This document shows, in pieces, positions 32,541 through 43,797 of a DNA stretch of 64,000 bases (position 1 is the stretch's first letter; every line of letters starts with the position of its first letter). Source of the stretch: Anisus vortex (Eukaryota > Mollusca > Gastropoda > Planorbidae); contig OX421509.1 in assembly GCA_949126835.1 (NCBI GenBank), forward strand, positions 10,064,920 through 10,128,919, read 5' to 3'. The notes under the pieces were generated by a model. That model was not told where the DNA came from. It saw nothing but the letters and a program-made list of their open reading frames with translations, and ran no database searches. The translations under genes were made by a program, and so were the position numbers.

Positions 32541-33114
32541 CTGACTTGGTCTGACCACTGCCAAACTGACTTGGTCTGACCACTGCCAAAACCTCTGTAA
32601 GAAAATGCACCAACGACTTTTCTGTCTTAGTAAACTAAAAACATTTCAAATAGAGAAAACCATTAAGAATATCTTTTACTCAGCGACTGTTGGTAGCATC
32701 ATAACCTTTGCAATCACCTGCTGGTACGGTAATACCACCACATTGAACAAACACCGGATAGACCGCCTAATAAACAAAGCCTCTCGTACTACACAGACAT
32801 AATTACCATCTCTTGCAGATATTTTCAGTTCAAGGTGCCTGTCTATGATTGATAAAATCCTCCAAGATCATGCACACCCGCTTCATGGTAGTTACATAAT
32901 ATCTAGTCGAAGTGGTCGACTTCTTTCAATAAGAGCAAAAACAGAGAGATTAAGGAACTCTTTTGTTCCACTATCAGTAAGACTATTTCAAAAGAATCAT
33001 CTTTTAGCCAGAAAATACAATGGCTCAATAGTTGACTCCTAAATGATAGGCCTACTTTTTCTTGTATGATAAATGGTATGATAGTTTGCGCGAATGTCTA
33101 TTGTGTTTGAAAAC
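32541..33114 (+). mobile_element. CR1/L2 LINE, unit 2 copy, left part
   Basis: Carries the same frame as 21538-21975 ([30 protein letters not shown]) but with a TAA at 32800. It begins with a doubled 25-mer (CTGACTTGGTCTGACC...). A Gypsy element interrupts its 3' UTR; the remainder is at 36899-37015. Confidence 0.87.
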
Positions 33115-33337
33115 TGTAATGAAATGGTTTATTTATATTTATGAATACACTAGACCAAAAAGCTGTAAAGGATCATTTATTTATTGATAACGAACAATAT
33201 GATTAACCTTCAAACGTGAGGGACATAAAGACACCGTGCATAAAAACAACACAGGAAGTGGACACAAATCTTTTGTGTTAAATCTAATTAACAAAACATT
33301 AAGTGTCCAAATACCGATACACCAAGTTTTCACTACA
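33115..33337 (-). repeat. 3' LTR of the Gypsy element
   Basis: 223 bp, bounded by TG and CA; preceded on the minus strand by the polypurine tract at about 33338-33350. Confidence 0.92.
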
Positions 33338-33353
33338 TCTCCCCCTTTTACGT

Positions 33354-36300
33354 TTAGTCATTCCGATATCTGGCAGGTGGATTAATGATGCGCCCAGACC
33401 GAGTTGTCAAAACCGTAGAGCCAACGGGTGGGCCATGCGCCTGCTCTTGGGGTTCAAGGTGGGTTTCAGTAGGGTTATTATCCGGTTCTTGAGGGTTGGT
33501 AAAACCTGGATCTCCCTGAGGTTGAGGCCTGCCATTCTGTTGTTCAGTAACAATGGCATCGTCCTTGTCTGGTAGGGAACCGATAGAGGTAGGAACCAAT
33601 GTTGATGTTGGCCGTAAGTGTTTTCTGTTCCTACGGAAAGTCCCAAAAGAAGTCTTGATTAGATATGATCTGGGAGCCACGCTTCTGATTACAGTAGCTG
33701 GATTGGTCCATTGTCGCTCATGGTCTAGTTTCTGTAAGACCTTGGTACCTGGCTCTAAAGGTGTAAACTTTCTAGTACCATGACGTCTGTTATAGTAGAT
33801 CTGATTTGCCCTTTTCCTCCCTTCGTCCTTTTCAAGAATAGACTTTCTTTCTATGATTTTTGGAGAAAGATTGACTGGCAATGTTGGTAGGATGGTTCTG
33901 ATTTTACGACCCATCACTAACTCCGCGGGACTGTACCCTGTGGCTGTAGTAGGTGATGATCTGTAGTTCATTAAAGCTAGAAAAGGGTCTTTCTCTGATT
34001 CGCTTTCAAACTGTAAAAGTTTCGCATCGGACGCCGGCCAAGACATTCGAACTGAGTCTATATGAGAGTCAATATCCTGAATGAGGCGATCCACTTCTTT
34101 GTCCAACCCAACGTTTACTTGTTGTGGGCTGCGCGACAGTGTATCAGCAATGATAAGTTGTACGCCTGGTATGTAAGTAGCATGAACATTAAAGCGCATG
34201 AGCCTTATAAGCATTCTCTGGCGTTCATTGGTGTGTCTTGCAGGTCACGAACATTGATCAAAGATATCAGTGGCTTGTGATCAGTCTGTAATGTGAATGA
34301 TGGCAATCCCATGAGGTACTTTTGGAGCTTTTCACAAGTCCATACTGCTGCCAAAAGTTCTTTTTCTATCTGCGCGTAATTCTTTTCTGCTGGAGTTAGA
34401 GTACGTGAGCAGAAAACTACAGGTTTGAGTTTACCATCACATTCTTGAAGAAGCACTCCACCAATTCCATAGGAACTTGCATCAACGCTTACAACACATG
34501 GCCTTAAAATGTCAAAGAATGCAAGTGTAGGTGTAAATGTGAGCATTTTCTTTACCTGTGTAAGTGCATTTTTTTGAGATGATCCCCATGTCCAATGGTT
34601 TTTCTTCTCCAACAATTGTATCAGAGGACGAAGACTTGTGGATATGTTTGGAATGTATCTGCCCATGAAGTTTACCATGCCAAGTAGGCGACGTAACTCC
34701 TCGACATCTCGTGGCACTGGCATGTCGATAATAGCAGAAACCTTGATAGGATCTGGGCTTATACCATCCTTACTGATGCGATGGCCCAGGAAATCAATTT
34801 CCTTCTTTCTGTACTCACACTTTTCTTGGTTTAGTTGAAGATTCACTTCATTCAGCCTTTTTAGAACTGCTGACAAGTGTTTTTCATGTTCTTTCTCTGT
34901 TTTACTAAAGACAAGAATATCATCAAAATATCAAATTACATTTTGCTCTTTTTCCAGAATGTTTTCCATCACCCTCTGGAAAATCTCAGGTGCACTTATG
35001 ATGCCAAATGGTAGCCTTTTATAATAGTATCGACCAAAAGGTGTTATAAAGGTAGTCAGCTTTGCAGTGGAACTGTCTAAAGGAATTTGCCAAAATCCTG
35101 AAGCTGCATCCAATTTTGAGAATACTGTTGCACCTTGAAGCTTGTGTAGTATATCATCTAATACAGGAAGCACATAGCGTTCCCGCTTCACTGCAGAATT
35201 GAGCTTCTAAACGTCTGTACAAATACGAATCGATCCATTCTTCTTTAAGACTGGCACCATTGGAGCGCACCAATCTGTTGCTTCGGTAATAGGTTCTATT
35301 ACGCCTGCTTTTTCCATCCGTTGTAGTTCAACCATGACCTTGTCAATATTGGCACTCTCCTTGCTGTAGGTAAGCTGTATGGCGTAGCATCTTTGCGAAT
35401 TTTAATGGTAACCGGAGTGCACTTTATGTGTGTAGATAAGTCGAGAGGAACTGCTGCTCCGATTTCATTGATATTTTTCTGCACAAGACCCAAGGCATTA
35501 GCTACGCCTCTACCCAAAAGACTTTCAGTCTCCTCATTAATAACAAAAAGACGAATTTGAAACTTTTTGTTCTGGAATGTAGCTGGAGCAGTAAATTCTC
35601 CCAAGTTCTGTAGGAAACCACCAGGACTTCGCAGAGTTGCAGTAGAATGAGTTAGTTTAGGACTAGGGCTTATCTTGTTATAAGTAGCTCTGGAAATAAC
35701 ACTAACATCAGCACCTGTGTCAATTTTAAAGTTAATTGGTAGATTGTGAATGTTAACTGTCACTCTCCATGGTGGCTCTGCAACTGTTGACAATATTGAG
35801 TCAAATGTGTATGACTGGGTAACAGTGTCATGATGCATAATACTGTGAACGTCACGATGTTGCTTTCGCTGACGACACACTGAGATGAAATGACCTAATT
35901 TACCACAGTGGCGACACGACTTGCCCTTTGCTGGACAGGCTGTCTTGTAATGAGATTGTCCACAATTTCCACATTTCTTAACAAAGTTGGCTGATTCTCC
36001 TTTATGTGAGACGAAAGTATTTCCTGTACTTTCCCTCCTTGCACTTCCTTCCCCCTTCCCACTGATCGATTGTGAATGAGTCTGGCGACGCGGAGCGCCA
36101 AACCTGACTGAGTCCGTTGACAAACCTCGCTGGTCCAACAATTGTTCCTTCACTATCTCATAGTGCCTAGCTATTTCAACAGCAGCATCCAAAGTCAGAT
36201 CTCTCTGCAGCTGCAGTTTTTGTGAGATCTCCCTATCTGTGAGTCCCAGTACGAGTCGATCTCTGATACTATCGCTTCTATCAGAGAACTCACAATAGGC

Positions 36301-36659
36301 TGCTAATTCATACAGTGTTCGTATATATTGTTCTACACTTTCGCCTTCCTTCTGGCTACAGGTTTAAAATTTGGCTCTCCATGTATAATATTTCGTTTGG
36401 GCGTAAAGTAACTATTGAATTTGCTTAGTATTAATTCAAAGTTTTCTTCAGGCCTGGATTGACCAGCCTCGAAAGTAAACGTAGAATAAACTTTTTCAGC
36501 ATCTGCCCCCATTGCATAGATAAGGCTGCTTACCTGTACTGAGCCTTCTTCCTTGCCTAGCTTAGTGGCCATTCTGAATCTTAAGAACCGTTCTCTACAC
36601 TCCGGCCACTTCGTAGGCGAACTGAAGTCGAATTGCTCTGGCGGGTGGAATTTAGCCAT
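33354..36659 (-). pseudogene. Gypsy gag-pol, disrupted, integrase core missing
   Basis: Minus strand. Gag starts at 36659 only about 16 nt after the LTR (MAKFHPPEQFDF) and shifts frame near 36340. The second frame (36192-35299) has two CCHC knuckles (CGNCGQSHYKTAC, CRHCGKLGHFISVC) and the protease site IDTGADVSVIS. Reverse transcriptase follows (LDAASGFWQIPLD, PFGRYYYKRLPFGI), with stops before KLN and directly before the YFDD box. RNase H has VSVDASSYGIGG and QTDHKPL. The last frame (34214-33354) joins DTLSRS almost directly to MNYRSSPTTATGYSPAEL, so the integrase zinc finger and most of the catalytic core are gone. Not mobile on its own. Confidence 0.9.
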
Positions 36660-36675
36660 AATACTTCTGACACCA

Positions 36676-36898
36676 TGTAATGAAATGGTTTATTATTATT
36701 TATGAATACACTAGACCAAAATGCTGTAAAGGATCATTTATTTAATGATAACGAACAATATGATTAACCTTCAAACGTGAGGGACAGGAAGACAACGTGC
36801 GTAAAAACAACACAGGAAGTGGACACAAATATTTTGTGTTAAATCTAATTAACGAAACATTAAGTGTCCAAATACCGATACACCAAGTTCTCACTACA
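36676..36898 (-). repeat. 5' LTR of the Gypsy element
   Basis: 223 bp, followed on the minus strand by the primer-binding site at 36661-36675. Confidence 0.92.
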
Positions 36899-37015
36899 AA
36901 AACAAATGGTTCTTTAATATTGTTTTAAGTATTCTGACAGACGGAATGTATGTAATCAAATCAAATTTCCATTTTTTGGATCAATAAAGCAATCTTATCT
37001 TATCTTATCTTAGTA
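36899..37015 (+). mobile_element. CR1/L2 LINE, unit 2 copy, right part
   Basis: Resumes the 3' UTR after the second AAAAC and ends with AATAAAGCAATCTTATCTTA. Confidence 0.88.
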
Positions 37016-37104
37016 TATTTAATATGCATCTGAATGGCTTTTTGAGCATTCAATTAAAAACATGTGATGTGTTTCTTTATATAAATATAATGTCCACATT
37101 AGGC

Positions 37105-37107
<3 letters not shown>

Positions 37108-37135
<28 letters not shown>

Positions 37136-37245
37136 GTCTGTCTGCCTATCTGTCTATCAGTCTATCAGTCTATCTATCTGTTGATCTGTCCATCTGTCTA
37201 TCTGTCTGTGTGTCTACATATCTATTTATCTATCTATCTATCTAA
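37108..37245 (+). repeat. TATC microsatellite, unit 2
   Basis: Shorter than the unit 1 array and without a hAT insertion, but with the same TGTC and CAGT variants. Confidence 0.93.
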
Positions 37246-37301
37246 CTATGTATAATATAATATACATATGATATTCATGTATATAATATATTAAATTTTA
37301 G

Positions 37302-37478
37302 CCAAAGACGCTTACCTTTACACAGCGAAGACTTTTGAAAAATTTAGGCTGCTAAAAAACATAGTCAGGAAAATATTTTGGATAGGCTTGAATGATATGG
37401 AAGTGGAAGGCGTATTCAGGTGGGAGGATGACAACACCATTTGTGATGCTACCTTAAAGCGTCAGATCTTTGCCGCAG
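37302..37478 (+). CDS. Exon 4' (CTLD core)
   Basis: 177 nt, phase 1 both sides, differs from gene B exon 4 at roughly ten positions by eye. Confidence 0.75.
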
Positions 37479-38262
37479 GTAAACACATATTTTTTTTTAT
37501 TTGTATTATCTGGCCAAGTTCTTGTAATGTAAACACTTACCCTAGAATTGGGAGGTTTCTGTGGGCGTATTTGAAAAACAATAAGACCGAGATTCGTAGA
37601 CAGAGAGACATCGTAGACATTGCTATTTGTAAGAAGTAGTAGAACTAGTAATCGCGTTGTACAGCATTGATCCATAAGTTCAGTAGACCAGCTTGGTAAT
37701 TACCTTGCTCCAACTAATCTCAGTACCCATTAGAGCTGGGTAGACCAAGGGACACACACCAAAACCCGAGAACCAATTCTTACCTTCACCGGGATTCGAT
37801 CTCACGGGACTTTCGCAATGCCATAATATTATTGTGGACTAAAGCACACCGAGCTCGCTATGTGTCAAGCAAGCTTTTTTAACGACAATCATTACATTTC
37901 TGAAATGTAATAAATACATTGCAATTCACTGCATACATTTATCACATTGGGGTTTCTATTTTCTAAGCAGGTGCCCAAGTATAAGCGAAATTATTGTTGC
38001 AATTATTAGAATAATTTATCCTTACAAATGTATGTCAACTATTTCAAGGTCTGGAAATTATCTATATTACCACACTGTATTTTTTTTTCTAGTCAAAGAC
38101 TAGTATCGAAATAATTGTTAAATATCTATTACAGGAGAGCCGAATGGTTATAGGAATGAAAACTGTACTATTTATGGTTTTTTTAAAGACACGATAATTG
38201 ATATTGTTTGCAATGCACTTTTCTACTACATCTGTGAACAACCTTTCCTTATCTCCACTTGA
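37302..38262 (+). CDS. Lectin B': orphan CTLD exon pair 4'-5', EPN type
   Basis: Exon 4' (37302-37478) and exon 5' (38135-38262) have normal acceptors (TTTTAG, TATTACAG), a normal donor, the family lengths (177 and 128 nt), phase 1 entry, no stop before the terminal TGA, and AATAAA at 38278-38283. They encode [36 protein letters not shown]. No exons 1-3 lie between gene B and this pair, so it is either a silent duplicate or an alternative 3' cassette for transcripts that begin at gene B exon 1 and skip B exons 4-5. Unlike gene B it keeps the Trp of RWEDD; it has an extra Cys in TICDAT. Reading frames preserved since the duplication argue weakly for use. Confidence 0.7.
37690..37850 (-). repeat. 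SINE fragment in the B' intron
   Basis: Same insertion as 25620-25785, duplicated with the locus. Confidence 0.7.
38135..38262 (+). CDS. Exon 5' (EPN, C-terminus)
   Basis: 128 nt ending in TGA; begins GEPNGYRNENC. Confidence 0.75.
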
Positions 38263-38369
38263 ACAGCGAAATTAATGAATAAAAGTTTTAATATTATATC
38301 AGTACTCAAGTGTTTCGCCTTTCATTATTGTGTATTTAATGTAACCTGAAATGTGTTTTAAACAGTACA

Positions 38370-40824
38370 CACAGTGGTGATGAGGGGAATTGTGTGGCCA
38401 CTCGACGCATGTTTGCCGTCTGAACGTGGTTCTCTCACTATGCCCATCAAACACAGGATTGTTTATGATGGCAAAACGTTAAATATTAAATGCATTAGTA
38501 AATATTGAAATTATTAATTTGTTTACATTCTCATTATTGCTTAATTAAAAAAAATGAATAGATTAAGACTGTGTGATACCATTAGCCCACTTTTAAAAAT
38601 AAAATTACTTACCAAAGCGTCTTAAACTTTAACCACACAATGGATATAGAATTGAATTCAGAACAATAAGTTTTTAAAACTTAAAAATACAAAGAAAAGA
38701 AACAGCTAATACTAAAATCTGGCTAAAACAAGTTGTAATAAAAGAGGCTTAGGTATAAATAGCAAAGTTTCAAAAGAATCAGTAAAGTAATAGAGGTTTA
38801 GTAAAAATAAGTTACAAAATATTATTTTTAGTCATTTTTCAAGTATTTATTATATATGAAAATTATTTACAATATTATAAGGAATACTGAAACAAAAATT
38901 GTATTTGGATTAGTGTATATAATTTTTTTTTTATAGGAAAAAAAATGCATATATTTTTTTAAATAAGGAAACAGTATAGCTCACACAGTGGCGTAGTTAG
39001 TGGAGTCGGTCCAAATACGAAAGTCCCCCCGGGCAATATCGCCCATTGTGAATTTAAACTTTAAGTGGCCATGTATTTTGGAGTAACACGGGCTAAACTT
39101 TGGTTTAACTGCTCCACGGAATTTTTCTAAGTCCCATATATTACTTTAAAGATCTTTTTGTCCTGAATACGAAAATCAAGGTTTTATTGGGCGGTTCCAA
39201 TTCTGTGATTTTTTAAAAGAATTGAAATGTTGAAAATTGAGATTTTTTTATTAAAAAATATTACCTCCCTTTGAAACTGTGTGTTTTAAATTTAACATGA
39301 GTTACCTCCTTTGGAAATTATGTTTTGGAGATGAAAACTTTGTTACGTCCCCTTGTGTTTATTTACGTGTTGACAAAATTTCTTTGATCCCACAATGCCA
39401 TATCGCACGGGCAGTCCGTGCGACACATGGCCGCCCGTGCGATACACGGCCGCCCGAGCTATAAAAACGGTCAAGGTAAGACACGCTCTGTACCGGTCAC
39501 TTTTTCTCTAACTATGGAGGCGAAAGCATCTGTGTGTTCATCAACTGATGGTGTTGTTGGTGTGTTATGTTTGTAGAACAAAATACTTTATTAACAATAC
39601 ACAGATATGGACGACAAGAATAGTTGAATTTCCGGCCCATCAACATCGATGGTTATATAGGGCCTTTTTGATAATAATGTTGTCATGTTTCTCCTGTATC
39701 CATTTTATTGTTCTTATATCTTTAAATTCTGTTGTACAGTTGTATGTCCTTAACATAGTTTATTATATGTTTTGGTTTAATTTTGCTAAAAAGTTCATGA
39801 AGAGTTCTACAGCAATAGAACCTACGTCGAATTTTATACATTTCGTGCTATTTCGCCACTTTTCCCTTTTCGGTATCGGTTCTAAGAAATTGCCACTGAA
39901 AATTTTAGTACGCGGAGCTATAGGACAAAAAGCACGTGATTTTTGTTTACTTTGTGTAGTGGTTTGGTGTACAAGTACAATGGCCGCTGTATTAATAAAG
40001 TTTCACATAGGCACGAGCCTTTTTAAATGATGTTTTGTGTTTTAAGTCATATTAAGATTTAATCTGTATTATGTCTGTTAGATAAAATAGGCTATTTTAT
40101 TATTATCATAGACATAGATCATAGACAATATGAGCCTATTAGTGGCTTGACTAGATAGCCTATTCACAAACACTATCACTTGACATCGTAGCTGCCCTAC
40201 TTAGCCATTAGCTTAATAGCCTAGCCTACGAAACATTAAAAGTGTAGGCCTATAAATTGAAATTGAAAGTGTAAATAGGACTAGCCGGCCCAAGCCTAAT
40301 CACATTAATCAATTAATCTACAGTACTACTATTTACCTCCTATTTTTTAATAGGATAGCCAATATTCATATGTGAATTTGGCATGATAAGAAACTTCACC
40401 ATATGCCATATTTGTTCCTCAATAGTGGCTTCTATTTACAAATGACGTCACTAAAAAACTTAATCTCCGCCCATTGCAAACGCTCTTTTGAAAAGTGTCC
40501 TAAGAAGCACTGCTGACATCGTGTTTCATGGCTGTGTGACGTCACAAGCATTTGGTAAACACAATTGAAATGAATTTTTTTGGGGATGCAAAAACTATTT
40601 TTTTTTTCATTTTCAATAGTCTGTCGCTCTTTCCAAGACACTTATCAATAGCTCCACGCGAAAAAAGTTTTCAGTTGGAATTTTTTTAGAACCCTACCTT
40701 TCGTGGGGCAGGAGTACCGAAGCATTACGATATATTATTGTATATTATTATTGTATAGATGTATATATTACTATACAACAACTGCAGATATAGAAGTTAT
40801 AGGGCTGATTAGGCCTAGGCTTAC
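38370..40824 (+). other. Duplicated 3' flank of unit 2
   Basis: Runs parallel to 28293-30809 with small indels. Contains the palindrome/TATA block (39411-39576) and the repeat shared with 1-378. One indel removes GCGTTTGCAATCATGTG relative to unit 1 near 39924. Confidence 0.8.
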
Positions 40825-41250
40825 CTTTCTTTGTCACTTGAAGTTGAAGTTGAAGAAAGCATGTTTGATACTGGTCTCATTGAATCAGCCACTTCTGGTT
40901 CTGAAGTAGAATCTATGTCATCCAAATCTTCAGAATCAGTAGCACTGTGAAGATAAACATTCATTTATAAAGTACCGTATTTATCTATCATTATATTTTA
41001 TTCTGTAGGCCCTAAGTCCTAGGTCTATCCGCTATCCTGTTAAATTTGCTACTAGTACTACTAGACTAGTTACTAGACTACGATACTTCATCGTTAACAA
41101 TCGAGAAAATAAAAAAATAATCCTTGCAGTTAAATATTAAAAGGAATTCAATTATTCAGTCAGAACAATAAAAACAAAAACTTACGAGACTGGATCAAGT
41201 AGCTCAAAAGATATTTCCATTTCACTTGCGACTGGGTCAACAAATAACAT
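40825..41250 (-). CDS. Unassigned two-exon reading frame, unit 2 copy (open)
   Basis: Exon a 41250-41186 (65 nt) and exon b 40944-40825 (120 nt) match the unit 1 pair in length, frame and splice sites (GTAAGT after exon a; TTCACAG before exon b; GGTAAG after exon b). Joined, the frame is open for about 61 codons and reads acidic and Ser/Thr-rich (EDLDDIDSTSEPEVADS). No domain recognised and later exons are not evident. A Ser/Asp-rich N-terminus is common in transposases, so a mobile-element origin is quite possible. Confidence 0.4.
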
Positions 41251-42429
41251 CTGCGTGTCGCCATTTTGATTTTAAAAAAAAAGGTCAAAAGGGAAGTCAC
41301 GTGACATAGGCTAAACTATTGATTCGACGAATTTGACATAGAACATTATTATACTGTGTTTAGCTTCAATTTTTTTAGTTAAAACATAAAAATAAATACA
41401 TTTTTCGCAGCATTGACATAGAATAAGATACAATTTTCAAAGTAGCCTATGCGTAATCGTAGATAGAACAATTACAAATTGTTAAAGTGTTAAAAGATAG
41501 ATAAGATATTAATATGTAGATAAGTGGAGATAGGACATAATGCTTTTTATTTATTATTATAAAATAGGTTTTTTGTAAAACATTAAAATTTGTAGTTAGA
41601 ACAAGATAATACTGAGTGGACGACATATTATATATATATATATATATATATATACCGTATATGTATATATATATTTTCATTATTATTATATTGTTATTAT
41701 ATTGTTATAAAGTGATTTCTATTGATCCAGGTCAGCACTATATAAGTGAAAGTTATTTTTTGTCAGAGTTTCATATGTAAAATTATATTTTAATTTTACC
41801 AATATCCCCAGTCCGCATGTCTCATTTATGATGCTGAAACAATTTCTGAAATTGTAACAACTATAAGTATTAGGCCTACTTATTAGGTATAATATAAACG
41901 TAAGGTGTTTTTCATTTGCTAAACACATTAATGTCAATTCTAACTTGAGACCCCCTCCGGTAAACCACTCCCAATCAGGCTGGGTTCCTTCCCCACTACA
42001 TGCATGTCAAGATTGTAATTTGGCAAAGTCAACTATTATCACTTAGCTATATATTATCTGGTCTTCTCTTGGCCCTACTTTTTGTTGTTGTTATTTTGGA
42101 GAAAATGTATTTTTAAATAATGCCGGGAATTCCATCTTCTTTTGCCCTAATTGGAATTGTAGAGTTAAGCTGAGGTCGTTGTTATTACATGCTGAGTTCT
42201 TGTAATTGGTGAGCCAAGTATGCATAGAAAGCCACAACTTGTGATGTGACAACTAATTTCTCTCTTAAAACAATCTTCTATATTGCCAAATTAAACAGTG
42301 CATTAAATCTCGATTGAAAGAGTTCAGTTTTGTTAAATATTATCTAAAATAAATATGTATACAATTATAAAAAAGACCTTTCATATATTTGTTTCATCTT
42401 CTATTTTACATCCTATAGAGCTTTTGCAA

Positions 42430-42626
42430 TAAGCTTGGGTTAGCCTACTTTTTTTCTTGTATGATAAATGGTATGATAGTATGCGTGAATGTCTAATGTG
42501 TTTGAGTACAAATGGTTCTTTAATATTGTTTTAGGTATGCTGAAAGACGGAATTTATGTAATCAAGTCAATTTTCCATTCATTTGGATCAATAAAGCAAT
42601 CTTATCTTATCTGATCTTATCTTATT
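42430..42626 (+). mobile_element. CR1/L2 LINE 3' UTR fragment, right end of unit 2
   Basis: Same fragment as 32403-32540 but complete to the TCTTATCTTATCTGATC tail. Confidence 0.8.
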
Positions 42627-43663
42627 AGAATATCCTAATTATGTTTTAGATTATGCCTTAATGGTACTAATGTACTTTGTGGCAAAATAAATATTGTTCA
42701 TTGTTCATTGCTAATATATTAATGATTTACATAATACACATTCACTCTAGCGTTAACAAACTGTGGCAAAAAAAAAGGGGGCGCGCGTGGGGTGTGGAAA
42801 GGAAAGGCACTAAACCTCCCCTTTACCAAACTGTCACCATGGCTGCAGGAAAACAACGTGGGAAATCAATGAGATGCAATAAGATTGTGACAGGGACACA
42901 ACTCCATGGAATGGAACCACGGGCAAAGAAAACTACAAAGGGCACTTAGACTGTTGCATAATGAAACGATATATTCAGAAGTGTGAATATAGGGCGAAGT
43001 AATAACGAAACTGAAATTTCTTTAGACAGCGACGGCCTATTCATTAAACTAAAATTTTTAGCACTAACCTAAAATTTAAACAAAAAATATATTATAATCA
43101 TCACAATTGGTTATTCTGTACATTATACTTGATTATAAGACTATTGGTGTAGTTGTGTGGGTGAGGGCTGGGGAGGGGGGAGAGGCGCCCTTCTTCACGA
43201 CCCTCGTTGTTTTCCAAAACCGAATTTTTTTTTTAAAGTATTAAATTTCTTTAAAAACTTTTTATAAAGACAGGTATATAGATTCAATATTTGGTTATAT
43301 GTCCACTATTGAACAAATATACTCTACCCTTTCCACAACGTTGGCGCATCTTATATATACACCACTTATATCGCCCCATATTTAGACCCATTTGCTCCCC
43401 TTACCATGCGCTCCGGGCTACGCCTCTGTATAGAATGGCTGAAAATGGCGGTCGATTTTTTTATAATTGTCGCCAACACACACACACACACATACATACA
43501 GCTAATTAATGTTTTATAATAACAACATAGTAATGGGGAGAATGATCATTACATATTTATCACTTTGGATTGACTTGTCTATAAACATCTTTGTGAAGCC
43601 TTCAAATCAAAGAAGCCATTCAAACAGTAGCGTGCAATATTATATCTCCTTGGAATCGCATTC

Positions 43664-43669
43664 TATAAA
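43664..43669 (+). promoter_or_regulatory. TATA box of lectin gene C
   Basis: TATAAA 73 bp before the ATG, with GGACTTTCGGTTCTCTCTTA conserved downstream as in gene B. Confidence 0.6.
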
Positions 43670-43736
43670 TACTGCGCTGGGACTTTCGGTTCTCTCTTAG
43701 TATTTTTTCACACTATATTCCGCTACCACACCCAAA

Positions 43737-43797
43737 ATGTCTGAACATTTCAAGACCAAATATACAGTGAACTATTACTATTGGATTGTGTTTTTGG
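43737..43797 (+). CDS. Gene C exon 1 (signal peptide)
   Basis: 61 nt to GG/GTAAGT; one residue differs from gene B exon 1 (Val for Leu). Confidence 0.8.

Larger units (their letters stand above)
33115..36898 (-). mobile_element. Gypsy-type LTR retrotransposon, internally deleted, 3784 bp
   Basis: Two 223-bp LTRs (33115-33337 and 36676-36898) start TG and end CA. A 5-bp target duplication AAAAC flanks the element, and the undisturbed LINE at 22055-22070 gives the empty site. On the minus strand the primer-binding site TGGTGTCAGAAGTAT abuts the 5' LTR and a purine tract AAAAGGGGGAGA abuts the 3' LTR. The LTRs differ at about a dozen positions by eye, so the copy is not very recent. Confidence 0.95.
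32543..42540 (+). repeat. Tandem segmental duplication, unit 2
   Basis: Same order as unit 1: LINE, microsatellite, lectin exons 4-5 (B'), flank, two-exon frame, LINE 3' UTR. It lacks the hAT and pogo insertions and instead has a Gypsy element. Without it, about 6.2 kb. Confidence 0.9.

Noticed and set aside
39548..40030. 160-codon plus-strand frame in unit 2
   Set aside because: The frame is broken in unit 1 by small indels and runs across the boundary of the repeat shared with 1-378; residue composition is typical of AT-rich chance frames.
42677..42949. 90-codon plus-strand frame upstream of gene C
   Set aside because: The paralogous sequence before gene B is not open and contains different indels; no domain recognised.
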